Origin: Hoeflea ulvae
Lineage (GTDB): Bacteria; Pseudomonadota; Alphaproteobacteria; Rhizobiales; Rhizobiaceae
Assembly: GCF_026619435.1 (NCBI RefSeq)
Contig: NZ_JAOVZQ010000001.1
Coordinates: 2,983,501-3,047,500 of the forward strand
Direction: 5' to 3'
DNA: 64,000 bases
Part shown: positions 1 to 10,002 of the stretch, piece by piece
How positions within the stretch are numbered: position 1 is the first letter of the stretch
Layout of the letters: every line of letters begins with the position of its first letter
The notes under the pieces: generated by a model
Databases searched by the model: none
What the model was told of the DNA's origin: nothing
Seen by the model: the letters and a program-made list of their open reading frames with translations, nothing else
Position numbers and translations under genes: made by a program

Positions 1-43
1 ACACATAGGGTGGAAGTCTGCGGACTTTGTGAAATTCTTCCAT
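1..43 (-). CDS. Aminotransferase, N-terminal end only (runs off the window)
   Basis: Only the first 14 codons are present, reading MEEFHKVRRLPPYV from an ATG at 43. This matches, from memory, the start of the rhizobial class I/II PLP-dependent aminotransferases annotated as LL-diaminopimelate or alanine/aspartate aminotransferase. A GGGG run lies 6 nt upstream of the ATG and can act as the ribosome binding site. The catalytic lysine and the rest of the fold lie outside the window, so the substrate cannot be judged. It is transcribed in the same direction as the lipoprotein gene that ends at 155. Confidence 0.72.
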   Translation of the reverse strand, partial: MEEFHKVRRLPPYV

Positions 44-154
44 GGAATTCCCCAGAATTGTGGGCTGCTGGCTCGCGCCCTGATTTGACGGGTTTGCGTC
101 CAAAACGGCGCAAACGCAAGACCTAAAGCGGCCCGGCGGAAAAATGCCGCGCTA

Positions 155-682
155 TTAATTCTCGATTTGCTGCTGCGTATCGCTGGCATGGCTGGCCGCA
201 AGCGCGCGCAGTTCGCGAAGCCGTGCTTCGTATTGTGCCCGCGCATCCGGCGTCGCTGCCCGGGAGCGCAGCAATTCGGCCATTTCCGCCTCGGCAGCAA
301 GTTTCTCAGCATCTGAAAACTGCGCGCTGGCCGTGTTGGGCAAGCGGCCGATGGTCGGATACTGTCCTGTGCGGCTGGCGCCTGACGCCACAAATGCCTT
401 GTTTTCCACCGGCGCGGTCTTCTCGATCGGCACGACCGAAGTGAAACCCGGATTGCGCCGGATCACGGTGGATTCGGTTGCCGGATCAGGGTTCGCGGCA
501 ACGTCCCGGGCCGCCCCTTCGGCCGCCCTGGTCGTGGGTGGCGCCGTCGGCGCAGCACTGGTTGCGACAGGAGGGGCGGCAAGAGCGCCCTTTGGGGCTG
601 CATCTTCAAGCGAGGCGGTCTGGCAGGCGCTGGCAATAAGCGCAACAAGAGTGACAAACGCCGGGCGGATATTCGATATCAT
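155..682 (-). CDS. Putative small lipoprotein, Ala/Pro/Thr-rich
   Basis: This is a 175-residue protein when started at the ATG at 682. An open frame extends further upstream, but only this start places a signal peptide at the N-terminus. The signal segment ends in a lipobox-like LIASAC, so Cys19 is the predicted lipidated residue. Residues 20-75 form an Ala/Pro/Thr-rich linker. The C-terminal third (after about residue 105, containing YPTIG and QFSDAEK) is predicted helical and charged, rich in Glu, Ala and Arg. I do not recognise a named domain. It diverges from phaC, and the two start codons are about 170 bp apart, leaving room for back-to-back promoters. Probably an envelope lipoprotein of unknown role. 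Confidence 0.7.
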   Translation of the reverse strand: MISNIRPAFVTLVALIASACQTASLEDAAPKGALAAPPVATSAAPTAPPTTRAAEGAARDVAANPDPATESTVIRRNPGFTSVVPIEKTAPVENKAFVASGASRTGQYPTIGRLPNTASAQFSDAEKLAAEAEMAELLRSRAATPDARAQYEARLRELRALAASHASDTQQQIEN

Positions 683-851
683 GATCACGTATTTTCCGGT
701 CTCCACCAAATGGTGGTCATGACACGGACAAAAAAAGTCCGTATCAAGAAAGCACTGTAACTTTTTATGGCAAAGAAGCACCATAACGAAGCCGATTTAA
801 GGCAGAAGACAGGTCGGAGGCAAGCTCTGGATCTTAACAGGAGGCGCTGAC

Positions 852-2687
852 ATGGCGGACAAGGGCAAGAATCCGGCATCGGAAACCAAACCCGACAGCG
901 GCGCATCATCGGCTGAAGCCTATGTCGTCAAGGATCCCGAAGCCTTCGCACGCAACATAGCGCGGATGCTGGAGGAACTGGGCAAGGCAGCCTCGGCCTG
1001 GGTGGAACCGCGCGAAAAGGGCGAAGTGGCCGACACCATGTCCGAGCCGATGACCGACATGGTCAAGACCTTTTCCAAGGTCGGCGAATACTGGCTGTCC
1101 GATCCCAAGCGCGCAATCGAGGCGCAAACCTCGCTGCTCACCGGCTATTTCGACATGTGGAGCCAATCGGTCAAGCGCATGTCCGGCGAAAATGCTGCGC
1201 CACCCTCCAGGCCGCGCAGCAAGCATTTTTCCGATCCCGACTGGGAGGAAAACCCGTTCTTCGAATTTCTCAAGAACGCCTATTTCATCACCTCGGACTG
1301 GGCCAACAAGCTGGTCGCCGAAAGCGACGGGCTGGACGAACACACCCGCCACAAGGCGGCCTTCTACATGAACCAGATCACGGCTGCCCTGTCGCCGGCC
1401 AATTTCATCGCCACCAATCCGGAACTCTACAAGGAGATGGTGGCTTCCAATGGCGAAAACCTAGTCCGCGGCATGCACATGCTGGCCGAGGATATTGTGG
1501 CGGGAAAGGGCGAACTCAAGCTGCGCCAGTCCGACTCGTCAAAATTTAAGGTCGGTGAAAACATCGCGGTTTCACCCGGCAAGGTCATCGCCCAGAACGA
1601 CATCTGCCAGGTCCTGCAATATGAGCCCAAGACCGACACCGTGCTCAAGCGGCCGCTGCTGATCGTGCCGCCATGGATCAACAAGTTCTACATCCTCGAT
1701 CTCAACCCGAAGAAATCCTTCATCCGATGGGCCGTCGAGCAGGGCCACACGGTATTCGTGATTTCCTGGGTCAATCCCGACCAGCGCCACGCCGGCAAGG
1801 ACTGGGAAGCTTATTCGCGTGAGGGCATTTCCTTTGCGCTCGACACCATCGAGGACGCGACCGGCGAACGCGAGGTCAATGCCATCGGCTATTGCGTCGG
1901 CGGAACATTGCTGGCTGCGACACTGGCGCTGCATGCCCAGGAGGGCGACAAGCGGCTTGCCACCGCCACATTCTTCACCACCCAGACCGATTTCACCTAT
2001 GCGGGCGATCTCAAGGTGTTCGTCGATGACAGCCAGATCGCCTCGATCGAATCCGCCATGGAGAAGAACGGCTATCTCGACGGCTCGAAGATGGCGACGG
2101 CCTTCAACATGCTGCGCGCCTCCGACTTGATCTGGCCCTATGTCGTCAACAACTATCTCAAGGGCAAGGATCCGATGCCCTTTGATCTGTTGTACTGGAA
2201 TTCGGACGCGACGCGGATGCCGGCGGCCAATCACTCCTTCTATCTGCGCAACTGCTATCTCGAGAACAATCTCTCCGAAGGCCGGATGAAGCTGGCCGGC
2301 AAGACGCTCGATCTCGCCGATATCAAGATCCCGGTCTACAATCTCGCCGCCAAGGAAGACCATATCGCCCCTGCCCGTTCCGCCTATATCGGCGGCAAAC
2401 TGATGGGCGGCGATGTCACCTTCGTGATGGCCGGGTCCGGCCATATCGCCGGCGTGGTCAATCCCCCGGAAGCAGGTAAATACCAGTTCTGGTCCGACGG
2501 ACCGAAAAATGCCGAATTCGAGGACTGGGTGGCCGGCGCCACGGAAACGCCGGGCTCGTGGTGGCCGCACTGGAATGAGTGGATCCGCTCCAATTCCGGC
2601 GAGGAAGTGCCTGCGCGCAAACCCGGCGGCGACAAGCTCACGCCGATCGAGGACGCGCCAGGCTCCTATGTCCGCGCACAGGTCTGA
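852..2687 (+). CDS. phaC: Class I poly(3-hydroxyalkanoate) synthase PhaC
   Basis: This enzyme polymerises (R)-3-hydroxyacyl-CoA, mainly 3-hydroxybutyryl-CoA, into polyhydroxyalkanoate at the granule surface. The 611-residue length is normal for class I synthases. The lipase-like box is GYCVGG with nucleophile Cys348. The rest of the expected triad is Asp503 in KEDHIAP and His531 in GSGHIAG. The conserved tryptophan-rich stretch around SWVNPD is also present. The N-terminal 100 residues are the variable class I domain. An AGGAGG-type ribosome binding site lies 8 nt before the ATG, fixing the start. No phaA, phaB or phasin gene is nearby; the next gene, sfsA, is unrelated, so phaC appears to stand alone here. 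Confidence 0.96.
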   Translation: MADKGKNPASETKPDSGASSAEAYVVKDPEAFARNIARMLEELGKAASAWVEPREKGEVADTMSEPMTDMVKTFSKVGEYWLSDPKRAIEAQTSLLTGYFDMWSQSVKRMSGENAAPPSRPRSKHFSDPDWEENPFFEFLKNAYFITSDWANKLVAESDGLDEHTRHKAAFYMNQITAALSPANFIATNPELYKEMVASNGENLVRGMHMLAEDIVAGKGELKLRQSDSSKFKVGENIAVSPGKVIAQNDICQVLQYEPKTDTVLKRPLLIVPPWINKFYILDLNPKKSFIRWAVEQGHTVFVISWVNPDQRHAGKDWEAYSREGISFALDTIEDATGEREVNAIGYCVGGTLLAATLALHAQEGDKRLATATFFTTQTDFTYAGDLKVFVDDSQIASIESAMEKNGYLDGSKMATAFNMLRASDLIWPYVVNNYLKGKDPMPFDLLYWNSDATRMPAANHSFYLRNCYLENNLSEGRMKLAGKTLDLADIKIPVYNLAAKEDHIAPARSAYIGGKLMGGDVTFVMAGSGHIAGVVNPPEAGKYQFWSDGPKNAEFEDWVAGATETPGSWWPHWNEWIRSNSGEEVPARKPGGDKLTPIEDAPGSYVRAQV

Positions 2688-2779
2688 CAAAAGCAGCGGG
2701 TGCGGCGGGAGCTTGCCCGCCATGCGCGACATCCCGCCGGATTTGCAGCCCGTTGCAAAGCCTGTTATCTGCCCGCCGC

Positions 2780-3502
2780 ATGAAATTTGATCCGCCGCTC
2801 GTTCCGGCCACCCTCATCCGCCGTTACAAGCGCTTCCTCTTCGATGCCGAGCTCGAGAGCGGCGAGCTGATCACCGGGTCCTGTCCCAACACCGGCTCGA
2901 TGCGCGGCCTGACCACGCCGGGATCAAGATGTTACCTCACCACCCATTCCGGCGGCACCCGCAAATATCCCCACGCGCTGGAACTTGTCGAAGCCGACGG
3001 CACCCTGGTCGGGATCAACACCGGACGGCCCAACCGGCTGGCCGAGGAGGCCATCAGCCAGGGCCTGGTCGGATCACTGGGTCGCTATGGCGCGCGCAGG
3101 CGTGAGGTCAAATACGGCGTCAATTCGCGCATCGACATTCTCCTGGAAGATGCCGAGCTGGGCCGCGCCTATGTCGAGGTCAAGAATGTGCATTTCTGCC
3201 GGACGGCCGGTCTGGCGGAGTTTCCCGACAGCCCCACCCTCCGCGGCGCCAAGCATCTCGAGGAACTCGGCGACATGTCCGAGGCCGGTCACCGCGCCAT
3301 CATGGTCTATCTGATCCAGCGCTCCGACGTGGAGCGGTTCAGCATCTGCGCCGAATTCGACCCCGCCTATGCCGTGGCGTTTGATCGCGCCATGAAACGC
3401 GGGGTTGAAGCTTGCGCCTTGCGATGCAAGATCACATCTGAGCAAATAGCTGTTGAATCGCTGGTTCCCGTTGAAGAATCCGGTCTAAACAGCGTATCAT
3501 GA
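2780..3502 (+). CDS. sfsA: Sugar fermentation stimulation protein homolog SfsA
   Basis: This 240-residue protein matches the SfsA family over its full length. Hallmarks are SCPNTGSMRGL near residue 35, the RIDILL strand followed by YVEVKNVHF near residue 135, and FPDSPTLRGAKHLEEL near residue 155. The D...E-V-K arrangement resembles a PD-(D/E)XK nuclease core. SfsA was named from an E. coli maltose phenotype and proposed to be DNA-binding; its biochemical job is unsettled. The frame is open further upstream, but the ATG at 2780 gives the standard family N-terminus (MKFDPPL). It follows phaC after about 90 bp and precedes map by 45 bp, so sfsA-map-radC could be one transcript. Confidence 0.92.
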   Translation: MKFDPPLVPATLIRRYKRFLFDAELESGELITGSCPNTGSMRGLTTPGSRCYLTTHSGGTRKYPHALELVEADGTLVGINTGRPNRLAEEAISQGLVGSLGRYGARRREVKYGVNSRIDILLEDAELGRAYVEVKNVHFCRTAGLAEFPDSPTLRGAKHLEELGDMSEAGHRAIMVYLIQRSDVERFSICAEFDPAYAVAFDRAMKRGVEACALRCKITSEQIAVESLVPVEESGLNSVS

Positions 3503-3547
3503 AACCCCGCCTCAGCACCGGCCGGGACAAGACAAAGCGAGCCTGCC

Positions 3548-4375
3548 ATGGTTACCTATATCGACGCTGCATCGGCCCCGATGAAAAACACCGGCCAGAT
3601 CCGGCTTTACGGCCCCGACGGCTTCGAGGGCATGCGCAAGGCAAGCCAGGTCACGGCCCGCTGCCTCGATGAACTTGTCTCACGGGTTGTGCCCGGCGTG
3701 ACCACCAACGAGATCGACCGGTTCGTCTTCGAATTCGGCATGGACAATGGCGCCCTGCCCGCGACGCTGAATTACCGCGGCTACACCAAGTCCTGCTGCA
3801 CATCGATCAACCACGTCGTCTGCCACGGCATCCCCAATGACAAGCCGCTGCGCGAAGGCGACATCGTCAATATCGACGTCACCTATGTGCTCGACGGCTG
3901 GCACGGCGATTCCAGCCGGATGTATCCGGTCGGCGAGATCAAGCGGTCGGCCGAGCGGCTGATGGAAATCACCCATGCAACGCTGATGCTCGGCATCCAT
4001 GCGGTCAAGCCCGGCGCCCGCATCGGCGCCATCGGCGACGCCATCCAGCGCTTTGCCGAGGCAGAGCGCTGCTCGGTGGTGCGCGACTTCTGTGGCCATG
4101 GCGTAGGAAAGCTGTTTCACGACGCGCCCAACATCCTGCATTACGGCCGCCCCGACGACGGCCCGGAAATGCGCCCCGGCATGATCTTCACCATCGAGCC
4201 GATGATCAATCTGGGCCGCCCGCACGTCAAGGTCCTGTCAGACGGCTGGACCGCGGTGACGCGGGACCGCTCGCTGACCGCCCAGTATGAGCACACCATC
4301 GGCGTTACCGAGGATGGCTGCGAAATCTTCACCCTGTCGCCTGCCGGGCTGGATCGGCCCGGCCTGCCCGCATGA
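3548..4375 (+). CDS. map: Methionine aminopeptidase, type I
   Basis: This cytosolic metalloenzyme removes the initiator methionine from nascent proteins. The 275-residue protein has the complete pita-bread active site. The metal ligands expected from the E. coli enzyme are Asp110, Asp121, His184, Glu217 and Glu248, and His93 (in VCHGIP) is the substrate-contacting histidine. The N-terminal extension of about 20 residues is typical of rhizobial orthologs. Its stop overlaps the radC start by 4 bp (ATGA), so radC translation is probably coupled to it. Confidence 0.97.
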   Translation: MVTYIDAASAPMKNTGQIRLYGPDGFEGMRKASQVTARCLDELVSRVVPGVTTNEIDRFVFEFGMDNGALPATLNYRGYTKSCCTSINHVVCHGIPNDKPLREGDIVNIDVTYVLDGWHGDSSRMYPVGEIKRSAERLMEITHATLMLGIHAVKPGARIGAIGDAIQRFAEAERCSVVRDFCGHGVGKLFHDAPNILHYGRPDDGPEMRPGMIFTIEPMINLGRPHVKVLSDGWTAVTRDRSLTAQYEHTIGVTEDGCEIFTLSPAGLDRPGLPA

Positions 4376-5217
4376 CATCACGCCGCCACCCGGGCCAGTC
4401 CGATAATGGGCCGGGTGACGGCGGCATCAGGGATGAAGGCCTGGAGGTCGCGCCGGAGGACGAGCGCAGCTTTTTTGCCGAAACCAGGCCGGGCAAGCCA
4501 AAGGGGCTTGCGGTTGACGCCACCACGCCCGGCCCCGCCGTGTCCGGAGAGCATTATCACGGCCATCGCGACCGCCTGCGGCAACGCTTTCGCGACAGCG
4601 GCGACCGGGCGCTTGCCGATTATGAACTGCTGGAATTGCTGCTGTTCCGCCTGATCCCGCGCCGCGACACCAAGCCGATTGCCAAGGCGCTGCTTGCCCG
4701 CTTCGGTTCGCTGCCCGAGGTGCTCGGCGCGCCGACCCATCTGCTCACGGAGGTCAAGGGCGTTGGCGACAGCGTGGCGACCGATCTCAAGTTGGTGGCA
4801 GCATTCGCCCATCGCATGCTCAAGGGCGGCCTAAAGGACCGTCAGGTCCTTGCCTCCTGGTCATCCGTGATCGAATATTGCCGCGCGGCCATGGCCTTTG
4901 AAGCGCGCGAACAGTTCCGGGTGCTGTTTCTGGACAAGAAAAACACCCTGATCGCCGATGAAATACAGCAGACCGGCACGGTCGACCACACCCCGGTCTA
5001 TCCGCGCGAAGTGGTCAAGCGCGCGCTCGAACTCTCCGCCACCGCGATCATCCTGGTCCACAACCACCCCTCGGGCGACCCGACGCCCTCGCGCGCCGAC
5101 ATCGAGATGACAAAGCTGATCATCGACACCGCCCGGCCGCTGGGCATCACAGTCCACGACCACATCATCATCGGCAAGGACGGCCACGCCAGCCTCAAGG
5201 GACTGAAGCTGATCTAG
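4372..5217 (+). CDS. radC: RadC-family JAB/MPN-domain protein (UPF0758)
   Basis: This 281-residue protein has two parts: a helix-hairpin-helix-like N-terminal region (about residues 85-150) and a C-terminal JAB1/MPN+ metalloprotease-like domain (about 165-280). The zinc motif H-x-H-(x)10-D is intact as His230, His232 and Asp243 within [15 protein letters not shown]. The family was named for DNA repair, but that role was later withdrawn for E. coli; the substrate is unknown. The first 60 residues are a poorly conserved, probably disordered, extension. The start overlaps the map stop by 4 bp. The gene converges on the photolyase gene, with a 4-bp overlap of the two 3' ends. Confidence 0.93.
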   Translation: MTSRRHPGQSDNGPGDGGIRDEGLEVAPEDERSFFAETRPGKPKGLAVDATTPGPAVSGEHYHGHRDRLRQRFRDSGDRALADYELLELLLFRLIPRRDTKPIAKALLARFGSLPEVLGAPTHLLTEVKGVGDSVATDLKLVAAFAHRMLKGGLKDRQVLASWSSVIEYCRAAMAFEAREQFRVLFLDKKNTLIADEIQQTGTVDHTPVYPREVVKRALELSATAIILVHNHPSGDPTPSRADIEMTKLIIDTARPLGITVHDHIIIGKDGHASLKGLKLI

Positions 5218-6791
5218 CCGGGCGGACCATTGTCCCATCCGCGCATCTGCTGGCTTTCGAGAAACCGCCCGGAATCGTCCCTGACCTCCTTGAGCCGGTC
5301 TTTCGACATCTTGCCGAGCGATCCCATGATCAGACCCATGCGGTGGTTCTTCCGCAGAACCTGCTCGTTTTCCGACAGGAAGTTCCAGTACAGATAGTTG
5401 AACGGACAGGCCTTTTCGCCGCTCTTCTGCTTCACGTCGAACGCGCAGGACGCGCAATAATCGCTCATCTTGTTGATATAGGCGCCGGAGGCCGCATAGG
5501 GTTTTGACGCGACAAAACCGCCATCGGCAAACAGCGCCATGCCGACCACATTGGGCATTTCCACCCATTCATAGGCATCGGAATAGACGATCAGGAACCA
5601 TTCCTGGACCTGGCGCGGATCAATGCCTGCCAACAGACAGAAATTGCCGATGACCATCAGCCGCTGAATGTGATGCGCATAGGCATTCGACCTGGTTTCG
5701 CAGATCGCCTGACTCATGCAGTTCATCGCGGTTTCACCAGTCCAGAAGAATCCGGGCAGTGCTCGCTTGGCCGCAAGCGCATTGGCCCCGGCATAGTCCG
5801 GCATCTTCAACCAGTAGACACCGCGAACAAACTCGCGCCAGCCGATGATCTGGCGGATGAACCCCTCGACCGCGTTGAGCGGCACCTCCCCCTCCCGGTA
5901 GGCCGTCTCGGCCCTGTCGCAGCATTCGCTCGGTCCGAGCAGTCCGCAATTGATCAGCGTCGACAGATGGCTGTGAAACAGCAGCGGCTCACCCTGCTTC
6001 ATGGCGTCCTGCCAGTCACCGAACCCCGGAAGGGCGTCGGCAATGAACCAGTCGAGATAGGCGAGTGCATCAGTGCGCGTGACAGGATAGTCGAACGGTT
6101 CGATATCGCCGAAATGATCGCCAAACCGGCTGGAAACCAGCGCCATCACCTCTTGCGTGATGCTGTCAGGCTTAAACTCCGGACGCACCGGGATGCTGAC
6201 CGATTCCGGCAGAGACTTACGATTGTCCTGGTCATAGTTCCACTGCCCGCCCACCGGCGCGCCATCCTTCATCAGATATCCGGTGCTGCGGCGCATCTCG
6301 CGATAGAAATATTCCATCCGCAGCGATTTCGGCTGCGCGCCGCTGTCCGTCGTGGCCCAGCTTACAAAATCCTCGTGGCTGGCGAGAAACCGGTCATCAG
6401 CGAGTATATCAAAATCGACGCCGAGTTCCTCCCGCCAGGTCTCCGCGGCCTCAAGCACCCGCAGCTCGGACGGTTCCGTGATCACCACGCGGCCTACCCC
6501 GTTGCGCTCGACTGCGGCGGCCAGTGCGCTCCCGAAATCACCGGGATTGCCATCGGCATCCAGTTGCACATAGTCGACCACAAATCCTTCCCTGCGCAGA
6601 TCATCGGCGAAATGCCGCATGGCCGAAAACACAAAGGCGATCTTCTTCTTGTGATGCCTTACCGAGGTGGCCTCGCCCATGACCTCTGCCATGAAGACAA
6701 CGTCGCGACCGGGCTGCGCTTCATAAAGGCTGGAGATGTCACGAGACAGCTGATCCCCAAGGACAAAGCGCAACACTTTTTCATCAGACAT
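5214..6791 (-). CDS. Bacterial FeS cryptochrome / (6-4) photolyase (PhrB type)
   Basis: This protein belongs to the FeS-BCP (CryPro) branch of the cryptochrome/photolyase family, of which Agrobacterium PhrB is a light-driven (6-4) photoproduct repair enzyme. It opens with [11 protein letters not shown], the family start. The C-terminal half carries the FAD-binding region and the cysteines that hold the [4Fe-4S] cluster: Cys residues in [17 protein letters not shown] and KACPFN. The start is placed at the ATG at 6791, because a GGAG box lies 7 nt upstream; an upstream ATG at 6815 lacks one. The predicted length of 525 residues is close to PhrB (about 507). Cofactors expected by family are FAD and a lumazine antenna. 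Confidence 0.92.
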   Translation of the reverse strand: MSDEKVLRFVLGDQLSRDISSLYEAQPGRDVVFMAEVMGEATSVRHHKKKIAFVFSAMRHFADDLRREGFVVDYVQLDADGNPGDFGSALAAAVERNGVGRVVITEPSELRVLEAAETWREELGVDFDILADDRFLASHEDFVSWATTDSGAQPKSLRMEYFYREMRRSTGYLMKDGAPVGGQWNYDQDNRKSLPESVSIPVRPEFKPDSITQEVMALVSSRFGDHFGDIEPFDYPVTRTDALAYLDWFIADALPGFGDWQDAMKQGEPLLFHSHLSTLINCGLLGPSECCDRAETAYREGEVPLNAVEGFIRQIIGWREFVRGVYWLKMPDYAGANALAAKRALPGFFWTGETAMNCMSQAICETRSNAYAHHIQRLMVIGNFCLLAGIDPRQVQEWFLIVYSDAYEWVEMPNVVGMALFADGGFVASKPYAASGAYINKMSDYCASCAFDVKQKSGEKACPFNYLYWNFLSENEQVLRKNHRMGLIMGSLGKMSKDRLKEVRDDSGRFLESQQMRGWDNGPPG

Positions 6792-6938
6792 GGGCAACTC
6801 CGGCACAAACGACACCCGCCGCCCGGAAATGACGGCGGCTTGTGGGTGCTTACGGTCTCAGCCCCCAAATGGATTGTCCAAAACAGCAATCATCTGGTCC
6901 AAGGCCTTCACCCCGCCCCGAATCCGGCCCCAAACGCA

Positions 6939-6965
6939 AAACGCCGGGGCATTGCCCCGGCGTTT
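6939..6965 (-). terminator. Hairpin downstream of tig
   Basis: A perfect 12-bp stem (AAACGCCGGGGC and its complement) with a 3-nt loop sits about 20 nt past the tig stop. On the minus strand it is followed by only a short T-rich tract, so it is a likely but not textbook rho-independent terminator. The A/T base pairs at the stem base may serve as the U-tract in either direction, which would suit a site between two same-strand genes. Confidence 0.7.
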
Positions 6966-6987
6966 CAATGGTCTGGATTGATCCGGC

Positions 6988-8412
6988 TTATTCGGAAGCC
7001 GGCTCTTCCTTCTTGGCGGCCTTCTTCTTGGCAGGCGCCTTTTTCTTGGCAGCAGGCTTTTTCTCTGAAGCTTCCGCTTCATCATCAGCCATCAGCTCTT
7101 CCTTGGTCACGGTCTTGTCCGTCACGTCAATGACGGTCATCAGGTGATCAATGGTCTTTTCTTCAAAGATCGGGGCACGCAGCGATGCAACAGCGCCGGG
7201 GGTCTTCTGGAAATATTCGTAGATTTCCTGTTCCTGGCCCGGGAACTTGCGGACCTGCTCGAACAGCGACCGCTGCAGTTCCTCGTCGCTGACCTGAATG
7301 CCGGCTTCTTCGCCGACCTTGGACAGAACCAGGCCGAGACGGACCCGGCGCTCGGCCAGCGTGCGGTATTCCTCGCGCGCGGCTTCTTCCGTGGTGTCTT
7401 CGTCCTCGAAGGTCTTGCCGTTGTCGCTCAGTTCCTGGTTGATCTGGCGCCAGATACTTTCAAATTCCGCATCCACCAGCTTGGAGGGGGCTTCGAACTT
7501 GTGGGCTTCATCGAGCTGGTCGAGAATCTGACGCTTCAGCTTCTGCCGGGTTGCCTGGCCATACTGGTTTTCGATCTGCGAGCGAACGACTTCGCGCAGC
7601 TTCTCAGCCGAATCGAGGCCCAGCGTCTTGGCTGTCTCGTCGTTGATCTCCAGTGCGCCGGGAGCCGCAACCGCCTTGACGGTGATGTCGAAAGTGGCTT
7701 CCTTGCCGGCCAGATGTGCTGCCTGGTAATCGGCCGGGAACGTCACCGTGATGACTTTCTCGTCGCCGGCCTTGACACCGATCAGCTGTTCTTCGAAGCC
7801 GGGAATGAACCGGTTCGAACCGATGACCAGTTCGGCGTCCTGATCAGCGCCGCCTTCAAAGGCTTCGCCATCGATCTTGCCAAGGTAATCGACAGTCACC
7901 TTGTCGCCGTCGGCAGCCTTGCCCTTCTTGGGCTCATAGCTGCGGCTGTTTTCGGCAACCCGCAGCACCTGCTCCTCGACTTCTTCCGCCGGCACGTCGA
8001 CAACTTCGCGTACGACCTTGAAGCTGGAGAAATCTGCGATGTCGAATGTCGGGATGACTTCATAGACCATGGTGAATTCGAAGTCGGCGCCGCCGCTCAG
8101 GATCTTGTCGGCTTCCTTCTCGTCCTCGGTCATGGAGATTTCAGGCTGGGTTGCAGCCCGTTCGCCACGCTCGGCAAGGATTGCGGTCGGCTTTTCCTGG
8201 ATCATTTCATTGACCAGCTGCGCCATCATCGAGCGGCCATAGACCTTCTTGATGTGCGAGATCGGCACTTTGCCCGGGCGAAAGCCTTTGATCTGCATTT
8301 TTCCCTTGGCTTCGGCCAGCTTCTCGTTGAGCTGCGCTGCCATGTCATTGGCGGGAACGACGACCTTCAATTCGCGCTTCAGCCCTTCGGCCAGCGTTTC
8401 GGTAACCTGCAT
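6988..8412 (-). CDS. tig: Trigger factor (ribosome-associated chaperone, PPIase)
   Basis: Trigger factor binds near the ribosomal exit tunnel and assists folding of nascent chains. The 474-residue protein begins [16 protein letters not shown] and carries the ribosome-docking loop GFRPGKVP (about residues 43-50). A middle FKBP-type domain (about 165-250, with [23 protein letters not shown] sequence) and a long helical C-terminal domain follow. The last 25 residues are Lys/Ala-rich, a rhizobial feature. The frame can be extended two codons to a TTG, but the ATG at 8412 fits the family and has a GAAGG box 8 nt upstream. The gene is a core chromosomal marker at the left edge of the accessory block. 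Confidence 0.97.
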   Translation of the reverse strand: MQVTETLAEGLKRELKVVVPANDMAAQLNEKLAEAKGKMQIKGFRPGKVPISHIKKVYGRSMMAQLVNEMIQEKPTAILAERGERAATQPEISMTEDEKEADKILSGGADFEFTMVYEVIPTFDIADFSSFKVVREVVDVPAEEVEEQVLRVAENSRSYEPKKGKAADGDKVTVDYLGKIDGEAFEGGADQDAELVIGSNRFIPGFEEQLIGVKAGDEKVITVTFPADYQAAHLAGKEATFDITVKAVAAPGALEINDETAKTLGLDSAEKLREVVRSQIENQYGQATRQKLKRQILDQLDEAHKFEAPSKLVDAEFESIWRQINQELSDNGKTFEDEDTTEEAAREEYRTLAERRVRLGLVLSKVGEEAGIQVSDEELQRSLFEQVRKFPGQEQEIYEYFQKTPGAVASLRAPIFEEKTIDHLMTVIDVTDKTVTKEELMADDEAEASEKKPAAKKKAPAKKKAAKKEEPASE

Positions 8413-8896
8413 GTTCAAACCTTCATTTCCTCGCGACTGCGACCGTTCGGGTTGGCCCCGCGACTGGGCCGGTTATCCGGCGTCGCTTGTGGCATTCTTC
8501 AAAATAAGCTCCAAACCGGATCAACCGGCTGGACACTTTCTCGTGCTCGCCCTGCCCTCCTGCGCCGAGTGGCGGCCGGACCGGACAACAAACTGGAGTG
8601 GCTAGATCTCGTCAATCGGGTCAAACATGTCTGCCATCTCTGGCATCAACCCACTGATTGATGTTGGTCTTTCCTCTTTTGCAATCTTCGCATTCAGCGT
8701 CGTGGGTCCCAATCAGACAGTCCAATTGCGCCCCATTTTCCGCAAACAGATGCTCCGGCGAAACCAAGCCTCGCCGACCTGCCCCGCAACTATGCGATTT
8801 TGCTCCAAATGGCAAGCCTAGAGCGCCGTTCGATTCATGCTGCCGGACTTCAATCCGTGCCTTGCGGCGCGGTTTGCGGCGAATCGGCCGATGTCG
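8413..8896. other. Intergenic stretch upstream of tig, no gene seen
   Basis: This 484-bp stretch separates the tig start from the stop of the IalB-like gene. Short open frames of about 60-118 codons exist on both strands, but they overlap one another and have no ribosome binding site, family match or coherent codon use. The part next to 8412 should contain the tig promoter and leader. I see no tRNA, repeat or convincing terminator here. It is the left junction between core genes and the autotransporter/T6SS block. Confidence 0.5.
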
Positions 8897-9433
8897 CTAG
8901 GGCTTGATACCCATCATGATGTCATGGGTCTTGGAAAAGCCGTCCAGTGACAGTTCGAAGACGAAATCCTCGCCATCGAGAGATTTCGCCGAGATCTTCA
9001 GTTTGCTGCCCTTTCTCAGGGGATCGGAGAGTTTTGCGTCGAGCGGAAACGTCGCATAGCTGCCCGAAGCGTCCGCATGGGAAATGGTGGCCACCGATTT
9101 AGGCCCCTCGTCAACCCAGAAGGTCACGCCCTGATCGAGCAGAATGCCGTGCGGGAGCGACAGCGTGGCGACAATCTGGTCCGGCTCGGACGGGTTCCGG
9201 ACCAGTTTCATCGCCAGCAGTCTTTGGCCTGAGGCGGCGACAAACAGTGTCTGTTCCATCGCGCATTGAAACACGCCGGCGCTGTTGGCATTGCTGCAGG
9301 AGACGATCCAGGCCGGCAGGCTGGCCGCCGCCTGCGCGCGCGGGCCTTTCTGCGTTTCCGTCTGGGCCAAGGAATCGCTGCCCGTGACCATGCAAAGCAT
9401 GATCACGGCAGCAGAGAGAACGCCGTTCAGCAT
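8897..9433 (-). CDS. IalB-family secreted protein
   Basis: This 178-residue protein resembles the invasion-associated locus B family (PF06776), periplasmic or surface-linked proteins of Rhizobiales named from Bartonella. It has a signal peptide (about residues 1-23, ending SLA before QTE), then the typical start of the mature fold, WIVSCSNANSAGVFQCAMEQ with two cysteines, and a closing beta-rich region. The start is set at the ATG at 9433 with a GGAG box 8 nt upstream; the GTG at 9442 lies too close to that box. It begins only 31 bp after the autotransporter stop on the same strand, so the two may be co-transcribed. Function here is unknown. Confidence 0.8.
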   Translation of the reverse strand: MLNGVLSAAVIMLCMVTGSDSLAQTETQKGPRAQAAASLPAWIVSCSNANSAGVFQCAMEQTLFVAASGQRLLAMKLVRNPSEPDQIVATLSLPHGILLDQGVTFWVDEGPKSVATISHADASGSYATFPLDAKLSDPLRKGSKLKISAKSLDGEDFVFELSLDGFSKTHDIMMGIKP

Positions 9434-9464
9434 CGGGTACACTCCACGATCGGACAGAGCACCC

Positions 9465-10002
9465 TCAGAACTGCAGTCTCAGATTGGCCGTGATGCGGCC
9501 GCCCAGCAGATCCTTGTTGAAGGTGAGGTCGCCGCGGATACTCGCACTGACCTCCCGCAACCCGCCATCTTCCGCGTCAAGGATATTGCGATAGTTCACA
9601 CCGGCCGAGAACTCGCCATAGGTCCCGAAATTGGTCGTCGTGGTCGGGGTCACAGCCAGGCTTGGCGCAATGTAATTGACAACAGGATCGCTGGCGAAAT
9701 CATTGTAGAGTGTCGCCGTGACGAAAGGCTGCAGCGCCGATGTCTCATTCGGAAGGATGTAGGTCTTGGCAACCGATACACTGGCAAAGCCGACCATGTT
9801 CTCGACATCCTCGAACTGCAGCGTGCCGCCAGGAGCCGCATCGATGGTGACATTGTCCGCCACCGTGCGCGAGTAGCTGAAGCCGGCCGTGGGAACGACG
9901 GAGACATCATCAAACGAGAATGCGTAGCCCATCGACCCACTGACGGTGAAGCGGCGGGTGTCGAAATCCTCGTCGTCGACAAACAGCTGGCCACCGGCGG
10001 TC
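9465..10002 (-). pseudogene. Autotransporter C-terminal beta-barrel part, separated by frameshift
   Basis: This frame encodes the final part of an autotransporter beta-barrel. It begins with GGQLFVDDEDFD, continues with alternating hydrophobic strands and ends in NLRLQF, the terminal aromatic residue recognised by the BAM complex. It has no start codon of its own at this point: the same frame opens to 10253 but upstream of about 10000 it does not encode barrel sequence. The barrel's first strands lie in the frame of the large passenger ORF (9910-17829). Removing one C from the coding-strand string GACCGCCGG at about 9995-10002 joins the two frames as LDAGGQLF. Confidence 0.8.

Noticed and set aside
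2704-2721. GGCGGG/CCCGCC hairpin between phaC and sfsA as a terminator
   Set aside because: Six-bp stem without a T-tract in a GC-rich gap; such palindromes are expected by chance.
5670-7133. 487-codon plus-strand frame opposite the photolyase
   Set aside because: Arg/His-rich low-information translation, no family match; the opposite strand encodes a complete photolyase with its FeS cysteines.
7144-8661. 505-codon plus-strand frame opposite tig
   Set aside because: It mirrors trigger factor exactly and has no recognisable domain; an effect of high GC codon use.
8413-8896. A direct repeat of the tRNA-Leu 3' end marking the other island boundary
   Set aside because: No copy of the T-arm/acceptor sequence was visible here or elsewhere by eye.
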